NCBI RefSeq assembly: GCF_932526225.1
Contig: NC_064046.1
Coordinates: forward strand, 10,317,719 to 10,381,718
Direction of reading: 5' to 3'
Origin: Nematostella vectensis
Lineage: Eukaryota > Cnidaria > Anthozoa > Actiniaria > Edwardsiidae
Length of the DNA: 64,000 bases
The stretch's first letter is position 1. Each line of letters opens with the position of its first letter. The notes below the pieces were generated by a model. That model ran no database searches. It had not been told where the DNA came from and saw only the letters and a list, made by a program, of their open reading frames with translations. The translations under genes were made by a program, and so were the position numbers. This document shows, in pieces, positions 46,576 through 57,078 of the stretch.

Positions 46576-47265
46576 CTAAGCCTCCTGATTCATGCAAGCA
46601 CTGCAAGTCTCTTGTGCTAGTCGCTGTAGTCTATGTTCTTCATCGAGACGGTAAAGCAAACTGGGAGATGATTTCAGATTGGATAACCTTTGATACGTCA
46701 TTGGCTCTATGATGCATGAAGATAAAGATTTCACTCTGCTCAATCCCACATAGGAAACACCTAGGGTCTTTTCTGATTTACCAATATCAATCCATGCTTT
46801 AGGTAATGTAAGACCTTGGCTTTTATGAATTGTAATAGACCACGAGAGTTTCAGAGGTAACTGTAGCCTCTCATGGAGGCCACCTGCTAAGTTAGCTGTC
46901 ACTGTTATTGGACATATGGGAACACAAGATGGAGTGTTGTCCTTAATGGATGGACCTCTAGTTATCAAACTGTACAATGACAGCAATAGACAAGTCAGGT
47001 GGCTGATGGCCTGTCTGGTAGATTATATTCCTTATGATTCCAGTGGCTCCATTACAAAGACCGACACAAGGCCATAGATTCATAGTCAACATGACTTTTG
47101 CATCTTTTGCAAGAAGAACTAATGGTTCTAATCCTGACATATCATCTGAGCTAGCTTTTTTAGCTTTGTTAGCTGACGAGTCAGCAGGAGATTCCAGTCA
47201 TCGACAGTGGATTGTCCAATGGACAAACTCCTCACGCAGTGGGCATGAAATCTTAACCTGATGCT
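46576..47265 (-). pseudogene. PIF1-type helicase, C-terminal part, frameshifted
   Basis: In order on the minus strand: QSTVDDWNLLLTRQ near 47200, PLVLLAKDAKVMLTMNLW, GLCNGATGIIRNIIYQ, then in a second frame LPLKLSWSITIHKSQGLTLP and VSYVGLSRVKSLSSCII, ending CSACMNQEA. These are the conserved late motifs of PIF1 helicases (A-x-x-x-TIHKSQGxT and YVGLSRVxxxxxL). A one-base shift near 46970 joins VQFDN to RGPSIKD. The N-terminal ATP-binding part is absent. The sequence is most likely derived from a Helitron or a similar transposon; a decayed cellular PIF1 copy is less likely because of the adjoining RPA-like remnant. Confidence 0.8.
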
Positions 47266-47273
47266 TACCTTTC

Positions 47274-47990
47274 TTAGCGCAAGACGCGATGGCCTGGTAG
47301 GCTAAATTTGAGTAAAGCTTTGCTGCGGGAACAAGGAGTGAAAAGGAAGTAGTTTTTCCCCGCGAATTTCTGCAAACTCTTGAGAGATGTGGTTTTCTTT
47401 TTTAGGATGTTTTCGGCGAATTTCCGCCTTTTATTTTCTGGGAGAATATAAGCCTGCTTCTCAGAATCGCAGATATAACTTTCGTAACGCAAGCGGTTGG
47501 ATGGTAACAATTGACTTTTTTTAAGCCCCAGGAAGTAGCCCGAAGATATCAGAACAGAACAGGCGATGAAAACTCTGCCAACTCGAGATTAGATAAAGAG
47601 TAACTATTGAGAGATTACTGTAACCGCAACAGGGAACATGAGCAGGGAACGCGAGCAGGGAACGCCTAAGGAACTGATATAATGAGTAGCTGCCAGACCC
47701 ACTGTATTATATATGAATGCACTAGCTTTCCATCCAAAGGGTAGAGTATCGTAGACGAAATACCACACCTTCCACTTGAGGCCGAAGAAAGTAGGACTTT
47801 GCGGGCTAAGACGTATGTGGTCGTAACAGCTTTTATAATCCCAAGTCGCCTGGAAATGACCAAGCTCAACATAGCGACAAAGATCAGTCAAGTAGTCCAT
47901 TTGGAAAGGGGAGTCCTTAATCCAACTGTTCAAAAAGCGTTCATCATGGCACATCACGGTTCGACCATAAACAATATGCACCGACGCAAG
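47274..47990 (-). pseudogene. DIRS-type reverse transcriptase / RNase H fragment
   Basis: The first piece (about 47980-47690) holds DERFLNSWIKDSPFQMDYL, LGHFQATWDYKSCYDHIRL (motif A), then YDTLPFGWKASAFIYNTVGL. The second (47510-47290) holds YESYICDSEKQAYILPENKR and SLKSLQKFAGKN. This order and wording match the reverse transcriptase of DIRS-like tyrosine-recombinase retrotransposons (DKSGYDHV.., LPFGWK.SP.IYN, GF..DS.K..F.LP..K). The YxDD segment between the two pieces is lost, replaced by a short GGGAACGCGAGCA-type repeat near 47635-47670. It is a dead fragment. Confidence 0.75.
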
Positions 47991-50089
47991 TATAGACTCT
48001 ATTTTATTTTATTTTCTCACAGTACTTAATCTAACAAAAAGATAATGACTTGACCCGCAAAATTACAAAGACATTACATTCTAGATTCAGAGTAAAATGA
48101 ATACCACTAGACCTAAACGAAAGCTAAAATAAATTCTGGACTAAAATGTACCTCTTTAATTGGTCCAGGATTTTCGGCTGGAGCCGCTGGAGGAGGACTT
48201 TCTACAGGCAGTTGAACTACAGCGATTTCCTCCGCTGCTGCTGTGGCAGCTGCCAACACTTGTAGAATTTCATGTTCAACTTCTCTTGGTTCGGCCATAG
48301 TAGAACAGAAACTAAAACGGTAGAATAAAGAGACTGAATACAAGATATAAAAACGGAAAGTCCAAGGGAAAATATAACACCTACGAATATATTCAAAAGG
48401 TCCCGAAGAATCTAAAAGAACAATGAATAAGAAGGCTTTGGTGACGCAAAAATGGCCTTTAAGAAAACCCTGCGCATTTCAACAATTGTACGCCAAATGG
48501 CCCCTGCGACCGAGGTTATAACGTTCTGGAGCATATGCTTTACGCTGGTTACTGGTTACCCTCTGCCGGGGCGTGCGGTACGTTAGAAAATGGAACCGGT
48601 GCCTGCTTAATCGCTTTTTGAATTTCTTTCGCCATCTGAACTTCCACTTCTGAGCCTACTAGAGAAGAACCGGAAGGGCGGTAAACCAGCCAGCGATCTG
48701 GACTGCCTGAGGATGACTAGAACCTCCAGGCTTGATCGTGCTTTGTGTCCTTGGCAACATCCACAAGTTGCTCCAGGGCCGCCAATGTCGCGAAAGCATA
48801 AAAAATTTGCGGGAGAAGGGACAACAACTGCCGGATATAACGAAGGGCAGACAACGATTTTTTCATTAGCTTGTGCTTTCATTCCTTTAATTTTAATAAG
48901 GCGTCGATCCGTTCATAAATAAAAAAATAATGACAAATACTCCCATTTTACACAAGTTGAACACGTGAGTATGTGGATTAAGGTTTACTCTAAAGAACAG
49001 ATTTCACTAACAGAAAAATAGTCCAATTGCACAGTAATTACCTCATTATGAATAAAGCCAACATTGGTAAACGCAAAAACAAAAAGCTAAGACAATTATA
49101 AACTATAAGCTAACCAAACTTTGAACAATATGACAAATCCACAGATTTGACAAACTACATAAGTTTTTCACTAGCATCAACTCACTACGAGATGCCAATT
49201 TTGACTTGACATGTCCTACACTCGGCTACTGCCTCGACCCACGAGCAAGAAATAAATTTTTGACTAACGCTGACTCAGAACTAGTTGCTAAATTAAACCT
49301 GACACACAAGTTCTATGTCCAGCTAATAGCTCTACCCATGAGCAAGGACACAACTATTCACTCAACGACAGAATCGCCGAATTCCACTTGACACACAAGT
49401 ACCATAGAAAGTCCCGAATAATCTAAAAGAACAATGAATAAGATAGACCAAAAAGGCTTCGGCGATGCAAAAATGGGAAAAAAGAGAAATAATTTTACGA
49501 CCTATAGTTTTGCGTATCTCTTGCGAATGTGGATAAATCACTGCTAGCGCTTCTTTAAATAACAAGATATTACGCAAGAGAATTCACACTTTATTAAATA
49601 AACATCTATTACAATCTGGGGTTATGCAACCAACACATTCAAGAGATTTGTGGCATTAATTCATGGATGAGAAAGAACTCAGACTGATAAAGCTATTTTC
49701 ATTTTATTTTGATAATCATACATTGTAATGACTAGCTCAGACAACAGTTATCAGATAATTCAGGAATCCGTTCACCTATAATAGGCATTTCTGCCCAACA
49801 GTGGCAATTGAAAATGTCCTTATTAGGTAGGCTTTCGAGGTTTCCTAACTCTCTGTTCCTTTGTGCCACATGATCTCTTACAAAGTCAACCACCTAGAGA
49901 TGATCAATACTGCGCACCATGGACAATGCTGTAAACAAAACGCCATCAGTGAACTCAGTGCTGCAACAAATCCCACACGATTTCCACGAAGCTCGGCAAG
50001 ACGGAACATGTTGTGTGCGTCTACTTTCAAGTTAGTGAAATAGAGGTGGACCTCTATCCTAGCAAAACAATGCTGTAGAAACGTTTATA
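47991..50089. other. Non-coding, repeat-derived
   Basis: A module recurs near 48405-48460 and 49413-49475 (AATCTAAAAGAACAATGAATA followed by AAGGCTT..G.GA.GCAAAAATGG). Minus-strand open frames at 48343-48113 (Ala/Pro-rich) and 48882-48607 have no recognised family. GGTTACCCTCTGCCGGG near 48556 recurs at 51588. Confidence 0.4.
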
Positions 50090-50102
50090 GTAATAATATG
50101 CC

Positions 50103-50672
50103 GTTCCCCCGTTTTTAGGGCACTCCATCATCAAATGTTTCCAATCGATTGCTCCGATATAATTGAGGAAATACATACTGACTTTGGAGGGCGTTCCAAA
50201 TAGCATCACACGTTTCTAGGATGATGTTTGAAACAGTTGCCTGGCCAATTCGAAAAGAGAATGACTGGCTCTGTTGCGAGTCTCCCGTCGCAAGTAAACC
50301 TCAGTGTAAACATCAGCCTCTGCTGTCGAAATTGGGCTTCCGTGATTGGCGGGGTTTCTTGACCAAATGTGGGCCCACAAGACTCAATAGATGATGAAAA
50401 CGATCAGGGGACATTCTCAGGAACCTAATGATAAAATTTTCCATCAAAAAGTAATAAAAAAAAAACAGAAATGTGAAACAATGCAATACTTTTGAATACC
50501 TGTAGAAGTACTCTCCTGTCGTGGTGGTGGAGCTCTCGTGCGAGTGTGTGAAAAGCGCCGTAAGTCTGGTAGGTCTGCCTAACACAGAATCCGTGTTTTC
50601 TTCTCTCAGTACGTTTTTATAGCTCGCCGCAGGTGGATAAGAATAAACAAATAAAAGAGAAAAATTGGGCAC
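50103..50672 (-). pseudogene. PIF/Harbinger transposase, N-terminal part with an intron, frameshifted
   Basis: Exon 1 ends at 50500 (STTTTGEYFY), with a GT..AG intron 50499-50425. Exon 2 resumes at 50424 with RFLRMSPDRFHHLLSLVGPH. After a stop and shifts, frames give QRLMFTLRF and ATGDSQQSQSFSFRIGQATV then ETCDAIWNALQ. This is the characteristic Harbinger start (MS...F..LL..V.P.L, then ERL..TLRFLATG.S...L...F.IG..T....I...C.AI...L). The catalytic DDE region does not follow; the sequence stops at GVP near 50118. A dead, truncated copy. Confidence 0.75.
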
Positions 50673-50679
50673 TCCGATT

Positions 50680-51555
50680 CAACGCCGCCATTTTTATTTA
50701 ATTTTGGCGCGTAAACGAACCCCGTCGACAATTGGCACGCTCATATGGAAACACTCAATCGCGAAGATCGTGACCGATCAGTAGAAACGCGGATTGTGGC
50801 AAATGTGACGATCGGTGGCGATTATATGGAAACCAGGCAAAGAAACAAAGAGAAAGAAAAGCTCGCGGATTGTGAGCAATATCATATCCTTTCTTTGAGA
50901 GCCTAAACTTCAGTTGACCAAACATAGTGAATGCCGAAGTAATAAAGGGGCAGGTTGTGACAACTGACAAAGATAGAGATAGATACGTTTATTTCCTTTG
51001 CAGCCGAGGCTTAATTATAGTTGTTATCAGGCTAGTTTTGATTGACAATTGCACAAACTTTGGCTCGGCTAATTGCGTAATATTTCCGGTATCCCATGTG
51101 TGTGCATGTGCCAGATCTTAAACTTCAAAATTGCTTTGAATCACTTTAAATCACTAACAATTGTTTCATAGATTTGATAGATTTAATTTTGTATTTATTC
51201 AGCACAGATACATAAAAAGAAATGGGTTATTTATTATTAACAAATTCCAGACTAGGGGGAAATTGGGTTGAAGAATAGTACCCAAATACAAATACGAGTG
51301 TACAAATACAAATCGACTTCTCTTCAGGACTCTTATCTGGGAAATCAAGCTCTAAGCTTCAAAATGTCAGAGGGCGAAATGAGCCAAGAAGACGAGTGAA
51401 CAATTTTTTAAGGACATTGAGAAACTCTTCTTTTGTAGGACTTATCTTCCTTGCAAACGCTGGTGCTTTAAACAAGAAAAAAACAGGAAACGAAACAAGA
51501 AATTTATAATAGCATTCACTTTACCAACAAATGGGATGAGGTGTATTTAATTTTC
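50680..51555. other. Non-coding stretch
   Basis: No gene recognised. GATAGAGATAGATACG near 50968 is a short simple repeat. An AT-rich part follows. Confidence 0.4.
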
Positions 51556-52420
51556 TCATGGCCGCCTCCTGTTGCCAAGAACGGTTTGGTTACCCTCTGC
51601 CGGGTAGGTAGGTATGGTGCCTGGTTTTAAGGCGGAACCATGAAGATTCGATGTGTAGGGTGTGTACATCGGTATTTGGATCGACAAAATTGTACCGGTG
51701 TACAACAACCCTGTGATTGTCCACAACATTTGATTATTGGGCCTGATGGCGTCGATACGCCGCCCAATCATCAGAATGCACCGTGGATACCGGGAGTAGC
51801 GCTTGTTGGGTGATCGGGGGCAGTGTCTGGGCATCTCTCCGTGGTACAAACTGGAAATAGCCTTTGGAAGGGTAATAGGCGGTAGACAGCACGCTAAACA
51901 CCCAATTCTCGAGCATTGGCGACCTTCCACGGTTGTACTTAAATGGAAAAATACAAATAAAATACCTGACACAATTTATCGAATATAAAAAACAAATACC
52001 AGGTAAAAACAATTGTACTCCCCTTTTTATATTAGAATTTTCATATCGCATTCTGGGTAATAATAAATAAGATCAGATGTTAATAGCTGTTAGGTAAGGT
52101 GTACCTTTGGCTTGTGGTTGAATCTGCTCTCGTCAATCTGGCAGACAACGCCGGGCCTCCGAATGCTATCACAGGCCGTCGTTGCACATCTTCTGCAGAG
52201 ATGTCTCTGGTTCTAGCTGATATATCGCCCACAGCTTGTTCACCTACATCCCCAATCTCTGCAGATGTCTCCTGCTTCAACTTTTTTGCCCAAGAATGCA
52301 TTATGATGACAATTTTAGAAAGTTCAATTCTTGGGAACCCGGCGAAGAAGGATTCATTCCTCACCGATTCCCTGCGATGGAAGTTTGGGCACCTGTTTAA
52401 TATGACACCCGAGTAAAGCA
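51556..52420 (-). pseudogene. Merlin / ISXO2-like (IS1595-type) transposase, multiply frameshifted
   Basis: In order on the minus strand: PKLPSQ-type start with HRRESVRNESFFAGFPRIEL, SWAKKLKQETSAEIGDVGEQ, AEDVQRRP, then in a second frame PGVVCQIDESRFNHKPKVHL (the catalytic QIDES block). Next come NWVFSVLSTAYYPSKGYFQF and VPRRDAQTLPPI, SDDWAAYRR with the second acidic block, and in a third frame VHRYNFVDPNTDVHTLHIES. This is the ISXO2-like transposase fold used by metazoan Merlin elements. At least two frameshifts and a gap near 52051-52090 are present. No terminal repeats were recognised. Confidence 0.8.
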
Positions 52421-53550
52421 ACCACAACGATAATGTTTTTGTTGTGTTTTGTGATCTATCTATTAGTACGTAGCCTGCTAGCCGGTAGGCTCTATTTCCA
52501 GCCTATTTCAATCCTCTACTGGGTTCATTCGGAAATATTTGTTTCGGTGTTTTTGGATTCCTGTGACCAAATAGCAAGCATGCGTACAGCCGGAAATAAA
52601 CCCTTGTTTATATACTGGTACATACTTTACAAAACATTGACAATTACAGTATTTTGTCCACTGTATACGTTACGTTAAGTCACTTGCAGTTTTTGTATAC
52701 TTTGCAAAGCAAATGTTTGAACATCCACATCTTGTAGTATATTGATGGTTGCCCATCATGGTGCCCTTTGATGAGCTCTTCTTTTTCATTTTGCGTATAG
52801 AGCCCTGATAAGTAAAAGTAAGGTATACTATATTATTAAAATAACAGCTATTGTGAGATAAGATTCTGTATTGAATTAATCTCAAAATCTGTAAATGTAA
52901 CTTCTCATGCATCTTATTTGTCTGCTTTATGAGAAATAATCGGTAGAGCAGCTTCTATGGTAGTTCTTAGCATTTAAAAAACTCCAGGAAAATATTTTGT
53001 TTTGAAAATTTTGAGTTCATACTTTTTGCATACTGTCTTCCTGCCATTTTTAAGGGTGCTGTCTTCAGCCCCACAATTTGCTGTCCATTATGCTGCAAAC
53101 CTCCTTATACCTTGACAAAAAGTATCTCTTACAAATCATACAGTGGCAACTTATGGGAGGTTATCCAAATTTTGGGAACACTACTAACTATAATTTAAGG
53201 GGTGGAAATTCGAGAATTGTTTTACCACGCCCAAAAAGTCAAGTCCTTCAGTTTTAGAGTCCTCCACGGTTTCAAACAGTTCAGACAGAACCTCTTTACC
53301 TAGATTGTAATTGATCTTGAAATTATGCGTTCGTCGACCCGACCCGACCCGACCTGACCAATCAAACCGAATCATTCTCATCCCGCAAAAAGGTCAATAC
53401 AAATAGCCTTTTCAGATGCAAATTGCCGGTGATAACGATAATTAGCGTGGTATAGGTGTCAAAAGAGATCAGATCGAGAAGATGACTTTAGAAATTAAAA
53501 GGAGTAGCCATCAAGACAAGGCAACTACTTACAAGGGTAGCAGTTTGCTT
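52421..53550. other. Non-coding stretch
   Basis: Nothing recognised apart from a short (GACCC)n run near 53336-53360. Confidence 0.4.
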
Positions 53551-53558
53551 AAATCCAT

Positions 53559-53770
53559 TTAACTTAAATTGTTCTCTTTTCTTGCATAGTACTGGCAATC
53601 ACTTGCATGGGCGGTGTCTTTGCAGTACAATTGCTGTGTCAGTAGCTTGTTCATAAGGACAAAATCTGCCACCTTTCTCAAATTTGCATTGGCCTTTCTC
53701 CTGTCACAATACAGGCAAACATTTGCATGGGCTGGGTCTTTCTTGTGTTGTGATTGGATAATTGACAAAG
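53559..53770. repeat. Imperfect direct repeat of about 130 bp spacing
   Basis: ACTGGCAATCACTTGCATGGGC..GTCTTTGCAGTA and ACAGGCAAACATTTGCATGGGC..GTCTTTCTTGTG lie about 120 bp apart. The minus-strand frame through it (CKDTAHASDCQYYARKENN / KKDPAHANVCLYCDRRKAN) repeats accordingly. It may be a decayed repeated peptide or a plain repeat. Confidence 0.45.
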
Positions 53771-53984
53771 CATTTTGTTTTTGCTTTAAGTAGCAGCACT
53801 ATGCGAAGGTATGATTGTAGCTTATATGTGCTATCGTTCTCAAGTGCTGCTTTTCCCCTTGGGTGCGGCTGCATTGTGGATTATCACCCACCATGCATTT
53901 GGCGTTGTTTGCCCTCACCTTTACTGGGCAATTTTTAGATTTATCAGAGCAAATTATATATTTTGACAAATTTTATTAATAAAG

Positions 53985-54215
53985 CGGCTTTGGGCTAACA
54001 GCCCATAGCCATTATGATTCAAACACTGTCTTGTCTTGTATCCACGCCCAGTAAACAAAGCGCGGGTTAAAGCAGCTCTCGTTATATGGATGCTAAGTGG
54101 GGAAAGCATAAATGGTAAATAGTGCGCCAGTCGGCCGAATGTTTTTTTGGGCACTACCCCAACTGGGTGGCATTGAAAGTTAGGTAATTGGGGCGCGGAG
54201 AACAGGCCTGCCATA
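53985..54215 (-). pseudogene. DIRS reverse transcriptase, N-terminal fragment (unit 1)
   Basis: GLFSAPQLPNFQCHPVGVVP followed by KKTFG, and in the neighbouring frame WRTIYHLCFPHLASI, is the linker and start of a DIRS-type reverse transcriptase (P.PN.Q.HP.GVVPKK...WR.IYHLS.P). A frameshift separates the two blocks and the polymerase core is missing. The same piece is in units 2 (57072-56872), 3 (59745-59545) and 4 (62701-62501). Confidence 0.75.
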
Positions 54216-54353
54216 CGGCCTAGGTTGACCTCTTATGTTTTTTGAAATTATCTCAGGGTGCTCCCGAGCTGAAATAAGATTAGGTGAAACACGAGACTTT
54301 TTGGTGCCATCCAAACCAATGCGTCACCGAAACGTAACTAATTAAAAATAAAG

Positions 54354-54990
54354 TTACAAATTCCCGATCTGGATGGGGAGAGTTCCTGTTCTAGAAGATC
54401 TATTCTTTGTGCCTAGGCGCTGGCCTGCGGATGCGGAGATTCCGGCGCAACACTGGTGAGCGGGATGGGGGTCGTCGCATTTTTGGTAAACGTGGGAATA
54501 GATGCTGGGTTGACGGGAACAGCCGGTGACTCGGTTGAAGTCGAAGCACACGGAAGGGCAGTCTTCAGAGCGATGGAAGGGGGCCAGTGCCTCGTCCAGT
54601 AGGCGATTGAGGCCCAAGGGAAACGCAGAGCCAGGAGTGCTGAGGCTTTCCGTGCCTTCGCTTGCGACGACTGGTGATGGTGGAGGGTCCTGTTGTGGTG
54701 GCCGCCAACTTGCGAGAGCGTCGGACACAGTTTTCTGTATGACAGACAGCTGGGCTTCCAAAAAGCCGGTCGGATCAGTCGGATGACTGGTGGGCGCTTG
54801 GCGCCCCCTTTGCCGCTCGGGGCTGAAGGTGAAGCCTCCTCAGTCCTTGAGTGGCTTGCCGGAGGCGATCTATTTGTTGCTGCTGTGTTCCACCAGAGGG
54901 AAGGTTGAGGGCTTGTAGTCGCAGACCAAGCACCTCGGTAGAGAGGCGAGAGAACTCATCTCCTCCAGACAAACGCGAACGTTTAGGCAT
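54354..54990 (-). pseudogene. DIRS-type gag (unit 1), frameshifted
   Basis: ATG at 54990. The first 72 codons (MPKRSRLSGGDEFSRLS, then LQALNLPSGGTQQQQIDRLR) look like a SAP-type DNA-binding helix pair. A one-base excess in the G5 run near 54812 shifts the frame. The other frame continues with QAPTSHPTDPTGFLEAQLSV, a Pro-rich part, and a zinc-knuckle-like end (SVCFDFNRVTGCSRQ, then YQKCDDPHPAHQCC) down to 54354. Some knuckle cysteines are replaced. This two-part plan, with a CxFNxxxGC..H..C..C knuckle, is that of gag proteins of DIRS elements. Confidence 0.65.
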
Positions 54991-55069
54991 ATTTAACCGA
55001 TTTTCAAATGTTTTTTTACAGTACACGTAGCTTATTAAGCGAAAGAGCGTATGACTTTACTTTAGGTGT

Positions 55070-55100
55070 GGCGCTTTATATAGGTAGATAGCGACCAATA
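55070..55100 (-). promoter_or_regulatory. CCAAT/TATA promoter of unit 1 gag
   Basis: On the minus strand ATTGG (55099-55095) precedes TATATAAA (55082-55075), about 85 bp before the gag ATG at 54990. A CACGTG E-box lies further upstream near 55131. The block is kept in units 3 (inverted) and 4; in unit 2 it reads CATATATAAAG. Confidence 0.5.
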
Positions 55101-55586
55101 AGAATTAAGATCGTGTATAGTGAGGTATCTCACGTGAAACATATTGAGTAATACCTGTGCTATCGTAGCATGATACGTGTACCCGTACGATATAATTTAT
55201 GAGTGATCTTTGAGCCTGGCTTCGGCTCCATTAACGGAAATTACCGTCCCCAGTGGTGACGTTAATTTTGGATTAAACGTTATCAAATTCACATTGAAAT
55301 ATGTACATCAAGAAATGCTTATGTTTTTCTTCCAACTCTTTTTTTATTGGATAATCTTGAAAAAGTTTGAATTCGCCGACAATGTCTTCATTCCCTAAAG
55401 TGAAAATATGTTATTATTCATTATTACATCAATACGTAGCCGGATCGCCTCACACACTTGTTTGTTGGCTGTCTTTGCTATTATATCCAAATATTTGTCC
55501 ATTATCTAAAAAAAATAAAAAAGAAATGAAGAGTCGCAAACCATGGCCCCTCTTATCAGAAATCCTTGTTAAGCCGTTTCTTATGC

Positions 55587-56090
55587 TTAGCTTTCTTTAA
55601 ATGTAAATCGTTTGCACAAGTTTTTTTTAAGATGCCCAATATTCCAGCCCTCAGGCATGATGGTTTTCATGAGGGCAGCTTGAACAGTGGGCATGTTCAA
55701 CTTGAGTGTTCCTCCAGTGAACCTTTCAACTGGAGGGTCCCTCCAGTGAACCTTTCCTATGACCTGGAACTGGGCGTCTGACCATATGGCCTCCACCTAG
55801 GATAAAATCAAGTCCCATTTTGATTGTTTCTTTTTTAATTAAGGAGTTTAAATTACCTTGGCACGTCGGTTTTCATATATCAATCGTCGATGGCAGCTTT
55901 CAAAGGCTGTCATGTCTATCTCACAGCAAAAGACATGGCCGTCGCCGTTCACCTCTACGGTCACATTTGCGAACTTCTGCTTTTCATAAACAGTTACAAC
56001 CATTTCCCTTTTGGGCTTTCTGAAGCTTCCCCCCTTCTTTTCCAGAAAACTAACCGAGAAAGAAGTGGGGGAAGTTGCTGTATGCCTTAG
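55587..56090 (-). CDS. Unrecognised two-exon ORF inside array unit 1
   Basis: The exon before the splice is open from about 56085 to 55857 (TSFSVSFLEKKGGSFRKPKR, then EMVVTVYEKQKFANVTVEVN, then GDGHVFCCEIDMTAFESCHR). It is followed by a GT..AG intron (55856-55797) and an exon 55796-55587 (VEAIWSDAQFQVIGKVHWRD, then LKLNMPTVQAALMKTIMPEG, then WNIGHLKK) with a TAA stop. The junction keeps the frame at phase 0. The peptide looks like genuine protein, with a mix of hydrophobic and charged residues and no low complexity. I recognise no family and cannot say whether it belongs to the transposon or to a captured host gene. A further open piece upstream (ELSIPAKRAKKEESPEEECT, near 56250-56190) may belong to it. 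Confidence 0.4.
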
Positions 56091-57078
56091 CTACATACTG
56101 GCCTTGTGTCCTGAGACCTGAGAAAGAGCGAAATTTGGCACAAATCACGGTATATATAAAGAAAAAGAAAAACAGCAAAGTCAAAACAAAGCTGTGCATT
56201 CTTCCTCAGGACTTTCTTCCTTCTTCGCCCTTTTTGCTGGTATCGACAATTCCTGTAGTTTAAATTTTTAAAATTTTATTTTAAGTTATAATTTGGCTTA
56301 GTATAGGATTGGGTTGCTAGCATACAATACATTTATTCAAACTCGCTTATCGGACTATCGTGACAAATTTATATTATCTGCTTGTTTCTGTTTGAGTATT
56401 TATTTCACAGAGAGATATAAGTGGATTGCAAAGAAGCAAAGAACGAGTAATTTTCGTGTGAATTCTCCACATCTTTATGCTAGTATAAAGCAACATAAAT
56501 ACCTTCTTTACGCAAGTTTACGTACGCCCAACCCTCATTATATTATAACCTTATGTACATAGGTGTAAAGATAACATTTCCCCAATTCACATTTACGCAA
56601 TTTGCCAAACAAAAATAGTCTTTAGTGTGCTGTTATTTTATTGTCTTTATCATAATCTTTGTACTTTGACTTACAAAAACAGTAACATATAATGGTTTTT
56701 GGCAATATACATATATATCATATATTAAAAAAGCTACTTTTCCTTTGTCAAAAATGTCCATAGTTCTCAAACGGAAAATAATCATAAACAAGCTAGAGTC
56801 AATGCGTTGGTGATATTGCCCACTCCACCGGGTTATCTGGAGCTGGCCTAATTGACAACTGTTAATAACTGTTAATTAATAAAGCGGCTTTGGGCTAACA
56901 GCCCATAGCCATTATGATTCAAACACTGTCTTGTCTTGTATCCACGCCCAGTAAACAAAGCGCGGGTTAAAGCAGCTCTCGTTATATGGATGCTAAGTGG
57001 GGAAAGCATAAATGATAAATAGTGCGCCAGTCGGCCGAATGTTTTTTGGGCACTACCCCGACTGGGTGGCATTGAAAG

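Larger units (their letters stand above)
53976..56880 (-). repeat. DIRS-like tandem array, unit 1
   Basis: The landmark AAAGCGGCTTTGGGC lies at 53981, 56881, 59554 and 62510, giving steps of 2900, 2673 and 2956 bp. Similarity starts at about 53976, where unit 1 has a unique left flank. Minus-strand order: promoter, gag, start of a DIRS reverse transcriptase. About 1.7 kb between the gag modules of neighbouring units carries a two-exon ORF. Confidence 0.92.

Noticed and set aside
46576-47265. Host PIF1 helicase gene
   Set aside because: Frameshift, missing N-terminal half and neighbouring RPA-like remnant point to a transposon fossil.
48113-48343. Ala/Pro-rich 61-aa frame (MAEPREVEHEILQVLAAATA)
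   Set aside because: Possible decayed gag-like start near the DIRS fragment, but no diagnostic motif.
55367-55600. 77-86 aa plus-strand frames recurring in every array unit (55367, 57983, 60940)
   Set aside because: Recurrence is due to the tandem units; C-termini change with small indels and the opposite strand carries the better-supported ORF.
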